A DNA stretch of 64,000 nucleotides from Antitrichia curtipendula. Lineage: Eukaryota > Streptophyta > Bryopsida > Hypnales > Leucodontaceae. The translations under genes were made by a program, and so were the position numbers. A model generated the notes under the pieces. That model did not search any database and had not been told where the DNA came from. It saw nothing but the letters and a program-made list of their open reading frames with translations. Positions 56,371 to 64,000 of this stretch are shown piece by piece (the stretch's first letter is position 1; the number at the start of each line of letters is the position of its first letter). The stretch covers positions 22,320,001-22,384,000 of the forward strand of contig OX579639.1 in NCBI GenBank assembly GCA_951230915.1. The letters run 5' to 3'.

Positions 56371-59300
56371 TTACAAGAAGGTTAAGTGAATTGACAATCC
56401 ACTAGTCATTTTTGGATGATTTTTTGTACAATAAAGAAAAAATTTATTTGAAATTTAAATGATGAAAAATAAGAATCAAGGGTAGTTGCAAGAAACACTT
56501 GCTGTTTTCTGGCCAAAATGGCTTTAGTACTGGAGTACTATGACCTTTTGGAATAATTTTTTTTAAATAAAATAAAAAATATATAATATCTAAAGCTTTT
56601 TAAATAATATATGGGTGAAAATTCAGGCCTAAAAAAATTTATCTCTAAAAGTTATGCACAAAAAAAGCATGATGGAAAAATACAAGAAAATAGATACTTT
56701 TGAATTTGATTTTTAGAAATTAGTAAAAAGATTCAAAAAAAATTCAAAAAAATTTCATTTTTACTAATATTAAGATGCTTCTTCTCAACCATTTTCATCT
56801 TGGGAAAACAAAATTGTGTTTTCTGCACGTGCGCAAAGGTAGTGCACTTTGAGCACATGTGGAAGGTGGAAAATTTACTATTTTAAGAAAATCCTTTGTG
56901 AGCTTGAGTAACTTTAGTAAAAATCCTTATACCCCAATTTAGAGCTTCAAAATTGCATTTTTGGATCAAAAATAGGACTAAAAACCTCCAAAATGGCCAA
57001 GATAGACATCCAATTGGGGGCAGTTTAAAAATAGTAAATAAATTTTTTTAAATTGAAAAAAATTAGAGAATGTCTAAAACTAGTACATGTACCTTATCTT
57101 CAAATTTTATAGAAAACAAGCATACGCTGCAAAAGTTATGAGCCAAAAACCACTTGTTCGAGACCAAGGGGACAAGAAATAGGACAAGTGTTTCTTGCAA
57201 TCACCTTCAAACATTTGGAATTTGAAGAAAAATTTCAATAACTTGGACTTCACAAATTACAAGATAATAGGACTCAAAGTTAGAAGAAAATGATTTTTCT
57301 TGAATTTGCCCTAACATAGCTAATAATATTTTACTTCTCTTAGAATGTGATTTGAGAACTAAAACTTGCTTTTTCTTTAATAATTTTATGCCACATGTTA
57401 TTAATTATATGCATGCCAAATCTCATGAGGATTTTGGCAAAATATGTGTAAAAGATGCCCAAATTGCCCATTTGGAGGGAAGGCAACATCTAATTTTTGA
57501 TTCAGGTACCCAATAGGAAAAAATATATTCCCACTAAGGGATACATGTTCACACCTTGGATCAAAATTTTGTGAACATTATTTAAAAATTGATTTTGTAG
57601 GAACCTACCTGAATTTTCAAGTATCTTTTGAATGGACAATTGGTCCTTTAAGGGTTAAATGGTGACTTTTCAACCAATTCCAACCCGTTGGACCCCGATT
57701 CCACACTTAATGCAATTTACACTACATTAGAATGCAAGAGAATGAAATTGGGTTTCTAGAATAGGGATCCGAATTGGATTGGGTTTCAGAATAGGTATAT
57801 ATATTTTTAGTGTACTTACCTTGTACATGTTTGCTATTGAATATCGGGACTAATTAGACCATAGAAGGATTTTTTTGGAGACAAACCCATGTCAATGTTA
57901 TTTCTTTAGAGTAGTAATGACAATTACATATTATGATGGAGTTCTTGTTAAAAAGCCTTTTAAGAGCTTCTATAATGCAAGTGAAAAGATTTCATAAGTT
58001 CTTGAATCAAATTAATGTTTTTGAGTCATACTAAAGTGGTGATATAACAAAGGTTGAACTAAGTAAGACTTTTGTCAAAAAATTTGATTATTCAATAATA
58101 ATAATTACTAGTGGTAAGTCAAAACACCACATTATGGCTAGTTCTTTTTTGTTTGAAATACTATTGAATTTTATGTAGGAATTTGAATAACTTTAGTCCA
58201 TGAAGCTGCAAAATTGAATAAATAACTCAAATGAATATTTAAAAAAATCATAATGACTACAAATATTTTCTATGATAAAATTTGTTATGATGTTGGAAGA
58301 AAATTATGGTAAGCAAGGGGAGTCTTAAAATTCTCCTTGTTCAAAGAAATTGTTTATCACTATTGTATATTAGAGATTTCAATGTATATACTAGCAATGG
58401 ACATTTCAAGGTCAAGAAGATTTTAGTGTATACCTCAAATTCTTAAATTAAAAAAAAATGCTTATTGTAGTACACCTTTCATTCCCCTTGAGGTCATTGT
58501 GTCTAAATGAAAATAGAATTGTTTATTATGGTACATTTTAGAGTTTGAAGTGCCCATTATTTCCTCATATTCTTCTATAGCTGCTACTAGTTTGGTTGGG
58601 AGTTAAAATGTTCGTGTATCCTGGTGTCTTACTTAGGAAAAAAAGAAGCCATGGCAATTGAAACTACTTTGCAAGATTTTATACTATCCAACACTCAACT
58701 GTTAGACTTGTCATTAAAGTGTCGTAGGCATTTCTATGTGAATTGAGACTCGTGAATTAGCACCTAAATGTACAAAGCCTATTTGGAGCTTCTTAGATTT
58801 TGTTTTGAACTATAAAAATACAAATGATAAACTTTATGTTTTGTTTTATTATTATTTCTATACAATTTCAAACTAGACATGTTATACATTACTTGAGAAA
58901 AGAAAACACAACAATAGCACATATAGATTATTGAAATGTTATAAAGTTCGGCCATGGAGGGATAAAACTTTGAAAGTGAATTGAAGTCTTTCAAGTGGCA
59001 TCTTCATTTTACATGTTAAATCTAAATTGTGGTCATTAAAAAAAATGGGATCCAAAGACTTAAGACATGTAACCATACACAATTTTCCACAACTCCAAGT
59101 CTATTGTACAATTTTATTATATAAATTTATAGTGCAATTTCCATCTTGAGGTCTAGTGTATTTGAAGTTCATTTCCAAAAGCCTTTAATTGTAGAAATTA
59201 AGATTTGCAATGCTCTTCCTTTAAAAAAAATCTTGAATAGAAAGTTGTAATAATTTTTTTTCAAGATTGGATTTTGAAGACTTTGAAAGGTGTTCATTTA

Positions 59301-60338
59301 TTAATAACCCTAAAGTGCTTTGATATTCAATTTTTGGATGATGAACATATTCATTTTCTTGTTTCTTGCTTGTTGTTGCTTGAATGCAAGTCATCCTAAT
59401 TTGTGGAGATACTTTATCAAATTTTTGTCCTATGTATCAATTGGATTTGATGTTATTAGAGTACATATTTTTCTAAAATTACAAATGTGAAAGTATGTCA
59501 AGTGGTTGACCACCCCAAAATTGCATTGACTGTAGTTCAAAACTAGATTTGTAAAAATGAAGTCATAGATGTAAAGAACACAAAAATTCCAAAAAATCAC
59601 TGTGACAAGAGAACCTCCTTTCAAATCCATTACAAAAAAAATTTTACTTCAAAAATGATAATATTTTGCTTGTAATTGAATTTTGAAGGAATTTTAAAAT
59701 TTCCCTTTTAAAATTCATAAAAAAATATTGGTGATAGCATTGGTGAATCTAACCGTATGGATGAAATCTAAAATTCAAAATCTACAACTTTCATTTGTAT
59801 ATCAATTCCAAATTGGTCTTCCAAATAATACATTATAATAATTTTTCCCAAATCATCAATTGTGGAGAAGACTCTAGACGTTTAGGAAGTAAAACAGATT
59901 AAAAATGGCGATTTGATAAGATTTCATTTCACTTCAAGTCTGCTGTCACCATAATGTAGTGCCTTATGGTACTTTTGCATCAGGCTTGTGGTGTATAGTG
60001 CAATTGGAAGGTAAGAAAGTCAAGGATCAAAGACCCGTAAGGTAACATGATCGATAATAGTTCGGGCATTAAGAACCGCCTACCTGTAAAATGTACACGA
60101 TTTGTACATGCTGTTTTTTCATAGCCTTCACTAATGTACAAACAATGTACATTTAAGGGGTAGACGATTTTGGAGCCCTATGCCAGTTCAACTTCAAAAT
60201 TTAATAACTAATTTCAAAAAGCTCCAAAAAAAATGAAACGACTTAGATTAGATGTCAAATCTACTTCTCTTTCGAGGAAAATTTATTGAAAAATATTTCA
60301 AGAAGTTTTGCCTTTCCAAAATTCGGTTTCAACTCTTA
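56371..60338. other. AT-rich host DNA right of the giant elements
   Basis: No gene is recognised. A lone piggyBac-like end CCTTTAAGGGTTAA lies at about 57645-57658. About 58905-59220 is copy 4 of the dispersed AT-rich repeat. GC-rich arrays of the kinds seen at 14-56 kb are absent. Confidence 0.5.
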
Positions 60339-60504
60339 GGGCCACTTCACACTACGGCACAAGGTCGAGAGTCCGTCAATTTCTACCAATCAGATTTCAG
60401 AAACCCAAGAATTCGGCCTCTTGAGCCTTCACACTAGGAGGCATAGTCCAAAGGCCATTGCCCTCAAAACTGACAATATGTCAGAAAAATTTACTCCATA
60501 TCAA

Positions 60505-60567
60505 CGGCCTCTCGACCTGAGTTTGGGTAGAGCAAAAATGGGAACCCAAACTCTGGTCGAGAGGCCG
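60505..60567. repeat. 24-bp-arm hairpin inside the Harbinger-like element
   Basis: Arm 60505-60528 (CGGCCTCTCGACC...) pairs with 60544-60567 (...GGTCGAGAGGCCG) at 23 of 24 positions around a 15-nt loop. CGGCCTCTCGAC also recurs near the right terminus. Confidence 0.85.
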
Positions 60568-60697
60568 TCGAATTTTGAAAAAATAAATTCAAAAAATTAA
60601 GAACTGAGAAAATCTCAGTCATTAGATCTTGGCAGATTGTTTTTGCAAGGCAGCAAGTAGGATGCGCCTTTGCCTTTGCCTTTGCGATCTTTTTTGA

Positions 60698-60825
60698 GTG
60701 TTAGGGGGCCAATTAGAGGACCAATTAGGGGACCAATTAGGGGCCAATTAGGGGGCCAATTAGGGGACCAATTAGGGGACCAATTAGGGAACCAATTAGG
60801 GAGCCAATTGGGGGGCCAATTGGGG
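60698..60825. repeat. GGGGACCAATTA minisatellite
   Basis: About ten degenerate units of 12-13 bp (GGGGACCAATTA, GGGGGCCAATTA). It creates a spurious IGPLIGPLIG ORF on the minus strand. Confidence 0.9.
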
Positions 60826-61385
60826 CCCTAAAGGCCTTTGCCTTTGCCGCGTGCCCGTTCCCGGACACCACGGCCCTCCTTTCCCCCCATTGTATATGCA
60901 AATGGGGTGTCGCCGGTTGGGTTTGAAACCTACTCTCCACCATCACAATGGAGAGACTTTGTATGGTATGGACAAACCCTCTACCTACCTCCTTCCCTTG
61001 ATGAATGACTCCTTCATTTCTCATTTATATCTTCCATAGTCTTTGTTTCACAGTGAAAGCAAGTGCTGTAATTATTCTTTCAATGTCGTTTTTGACTCCT
61101 TCTTCATGTTTTTTCAATGTTTTGCTAGTAGGAATTGATACCCAAAATGGCCAATGGCATTTCGGGCAATAACCGGCAAGAGAGCAAATTTTATGATGCT
61201 CTAGATGAATGGTACCAACAAGCCGGGCTTGGACTTTGGGCTTGGCCTTTGGAGGCTTCACACTATGGCCGGCCAAAGGCTCAAAATCCTATCATTTATT
61301 GCCCATTTTTTTGGACTCTCACCCAAAGTTTGTCCACTCAATCCCACGGCCTCTCGACTTGGTCGGCCATAGTGTGAAGCGGCCC

Positions 61386-62364
61386 TTAGGTGGGCGATTT
61401 CAGGACCTGTTCTTTAGTGCAGTTAACATATTTGGAAAGTATGTGCAGCAGTGAAGGTCTGACAGGTACTAATTTTAAAAAAAGAAGTGATTGGCGTGTT
61501 TAGATGAGAGGACATAGCAAGTAAAGAATAGGATACTTTACCTGTGAAAAAAAAATGCTTTTCATAGCAACACCAGATTGGATGTGGGTTCTTAAAGTTT
61601 CACTTTAGGTGGGTCCCTACACCGTTTGCCAACGTCGTAGTTAGAGTAGAAAAACATTTGCTTCATGGAAGTCAGAAATATAGTAGGGGTTGTTGTTGTT
61701 CTAATTTGATACATAAATGAAGTACATGTTGTCGTGAAGAGCAATTCAATTTTCCATTAGCACACCAAAGAGAGCAACATTGAATGTCTAGTGGCAATAA
61801 AGCGTTGAGTTCTGTTTTGGAGTATGTTCACTGATAGCAAAAAAATTAGTGGAAGAAAGCAACGTGTGGCCGGACTTCTTTCAAGACTACAATTATAGAG
61901 AGAGCCGCAAGCACTGTCATTCTACACTCCTGTAAGTAAGATGTCTTTACAACCACACTGGAAAATTCTGCATTTCATATTTGCTTGTTGTCTTCCTTGT
62001 AGTTGTTTCTCTGCCTTTTGATGAATTGTACAGTGTTGCTTTCTTCTTAATACGTTATTGCCAACTAGGTTATTAACGTAATGTAAAGCCATTCTGGTCT
62101 TTTGGCTAGGATTTTGTTGTTAGTGTTGTAGAGAAGCTTATTGTGCATGGTTGTTGTCAATGCCGTCCATACCATTTCTCTTCCATGATTGCAATGTCTC
62201 TCCGTGTTGAAGCTTTGGAATTCCTTATACTTCAAGTTTGTAAGGCATTGTTGTCAGTACTGCTTGTCATGGACCATGTTGATACTTCAGCACAAATGCT
62301 ATCTATGGCATCTCTGGTGTTGCTATTGCTCATGAACTGTCACCGAACTCTAGCAATTTCCTAT
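61386..62364. other. Intergenic DNA before the copia LTR
   Basis: No gene is recognised. The plus-strand ORF at 62143-62367 has no supporting features. Confidence 0.35.
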
Positions 62365-62597
62365 TGAAACTATGAAGAGTAGAAGCAAATGAAATAACTG
62401 ACTCCTTCTTAGACACAAACTCCCACATCATACATCACAGATTCTCACAAATACAAACTCATACGTGATTTGAATAATATCACTTGAGTGTATAAAGAAA
62501 GAATGGAAAACAATTATATACAACTAATCTAGGATGAATGTATCTACAGTAATACTGTAACTACAGTACGAGGTGGATGGATATAGGGGAATCGACA
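62365..62597 (-). repeat. Probable copia 3' LTR, about 233 bp
   Basis: On the minus strand a polypurine tract (GGTGAGGGGGGGGT, 62598-62611) is followed by TGTCGATTCC. A matching CA end is proposed at 62365 (...AGTTTCA). The boundaries are tentative because the 5' LTR is outside the window. Confidence 0.5.
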
Positions 62598-63068
62598 ACC
62601 CCCCCCTCACCGAGGTAACCCTAACAGGGGCAATGAATGTATAAACAAGTTTACAAAGCTACTATTACTCGTTTGAGTTTCAAAAATATCGAGCTCTCAA
62701 TTATGTCGATGATTGACATGATTTTGTTGGCAATCGTTCTGGTTCTTCTTCAACGTCTGTTTGATCGAGGGTTTGGTATGTTGTCTTTAACCTTCCGGAA
62801 GTTCCTGCATTGAGATCAGATGGCGATTGACTCTCAATCGTTGAACGTATCTAACAGTCAAGACAATAATGGCGTGCGTGCTCAAGTTTTTCCTAGTTGG
62901 AAGATATATGCAGTGAGGCGTGGCTTTAATCCAGGACTTTACTATAGCTAGCCAGAGTGTGAGAGAGAGGTGAGAGGATTTAGTAACTCAGAGTTTCGTA
63001 GTTTCCGGTCCTTGGTAGATACTAAGATATATCTTCGCAATAGATGCCAAGTTGCATCATTGTCCATT
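62598..63068 (-). other. Copia untranslated region between pol and the LTR
   Basis: Non-coding sequence between the pol stop and the polypurine tract. No ORF is supported. Confidence 0.45.
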
Positions 63069-64000
63069 TTAGTTGTCTTGTAGAGAACTGATGCTATAGA
63101 TATCCATCTCATCTCTCAACATCCATAATCTCTGCTTTCCCAACTGCTTTGTTAGAATATCGGCAACTTGATCTTGCGTTGGGATATATAATGCCTCTAC
63201 TGTACCGGTGACAACATTCTCTCTGATGAAGTGGAGCCATAACTCAATGTGCTTCAATTGTTTGTGATAAACTGATTTCCTGGCAACTTTGAGTGTGCTT
63301 TGATTGTCACAAAAGAGTGGAATTGGGTTTGGTGATAATCCTTGGATTTCTGCCGATAATATTCGTAGCCATATTGCTTCACGTATGCCTTCCGTAAGTG
63401 CCTTTGCTTCAGCGTTGGTTGATGATACTACAACTGTGTATTGTTTTTTGGAGGACTACGAAATGGATCCTCCCGCTGACTTGAAAATCCACCCTATGAT
63501 AGATTTGCGGTCAATTTTGCAGTTCCCCCAATTTGCGTCAGTATAACCCACCACTGATGCATCGTTGATCCTTTTTGTAGAATATCCCAAAGTCTAATGC
63601 TCCTTTTATATATCGTAAAACCTGATATGTTGCATCCATATGCGGGATTTTTGGATTGTGCATGAATCTGCTCAAGACTCCCACTGTGTAAATAATTTCT
63701 GGCATTGTATTGCACAAGTAGATGAGCATTCCGACAAGGCGTTGATATTTCTTTGTGTCAACACCAGGGGATTGTTCTTCTGCACTAAGTTGTCCACCTT
63801 CGTGCATTGGAACGGCAATTGGTGTGCAAGTTGACATATCAAATTCTTCAAGTATCTGCAATGCGTAGTTTTTTCTGAGACAAAAAATGCCTTGATTGGA
63901 GCGGATGAATTCTACGCCAAGATAAAATTTAACACCTTCCAAATCCGTCATCTCAAACTAGCTCATGAATCTTTGTTTGAGATTGTTGATGCCTTCAGTG
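63069..64000 (-). pseudogene. Ty1/copia pol 3' part (reverse transcriptase end and RNase H), broken
   Basis: The minus-strand reading enters from beyond 64000. 63951-63538 encodes the end of reverse transcriptase (VKFYLGVEF, YQRLVGMLIYL, ATYQVLRYIKG). 63560-63069 encodes RNase H (YTDANWGN, FCDNQSTLKVA, KHIELWLHFIREN, VADILTKQL), typical of Copia. A frameshift lies near 63560 and an in-frame TAG near 63465 (after GGSIS). The domain order and DNQS motif identify the family. It is a dead fragment of a host retrotransposon. Confidence 0.88.

Larger units (their letters stand above)
60339..61385. mobile_element. PIF/Harbinger-like non-autonomous element, 1,047 bp
   Basis: The left end GGGCCACTTCACACTACGGC (60339) and the inward-read right end GGGCCGCTTCACACTATGGC match at 18 of 20 bases. 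Further similarity runs through AGTCGAGAGGCCG. TTA flanks both sides (60336-60338 and 61386-61388), the usual PIF/Harbinger target. The interior holds a hairpin, a minisatellite and short ORFs, including MANGISGNNRQESKFYDALD (from 61150) of unknown origin. No DDE transposase is seen. Confidence 0.82.

Overview
The window is nuclear DNA of a plant (streptophyte). Evidence: an intron-containing S-like RNase T2 gene with a signal peptide, three plant-type tRNA genes (Pro-AGG, Arg-CCT, Val-CAC), plant telomere-type AAACCCTAA motifs, a Ty1/copia fragment, and an AT-rich background full of homopolymer runs and MITEs. I cannot name the genus.

Layout: 0-14 kb is ordinary host DNA (RNase T2 gene at 2961-4303, the tRNAs, piggyBac-like MITEs and one unresolved exon-like stretch at 10.9-12.5 kb). 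56.4-64 kb is again background, with a PIF/Harbinger-like element (60339-61385) and the 3' end of a copia element (62365-64000, minus strand).

The main result is the 42 kb in between. It reads as two giant, cargo-carrying hAT-type DNA transposons, one nested in the other. The inner one (31072-55965, 24.9 kb) has CAGGGTTGT terminal inverted repeats and a perfect 8-bp target duplication, CACCCGCC. It sits inside the right subterminal array of an outer one (14168-56362; 17.3 kb without the insert), which has AGGGTTGTC ends and a 7/8 target duplication (AGTTTAGC/TGTTTAGC). Every transposase, kinase, RING and coiled-coil ORF recognised between 14 and 56 kb, and every GC-rich array, lies inside these boundaries.

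The outer element carries hAT-A transposase (+), kinase A (-) and RING-A (+), with arrays of a CGTCC/GGACG type. The inner element carries hAT-B transposase (-), coiled-coil CC-A (-), kinase B (+), CC-B (+) and RING-B (-), with arrays of a GCGACC/GGTCGC type. So each element has a BED-DUF659-hAT transposase, one HND-type protein kinase of about 550 codons, and one RING-H2 protein that shares a novel N-terminal domain with the CC proteins. Each gene has a TATA-like box about 150-230 bp before its ATG and a GC-rich array just upstream, of the same class as the arrays near that element's ends. This suggests that the transposase could bind and co-regulate the cargo promoters (inference).

Decay agrees with the nesting order. 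The three outer genes hold 8 in-frame stops, one frameshift and one insertion. The five inner genes hold 4 in-frame stops and one insertion, and kinase B and CC-A are fully open.
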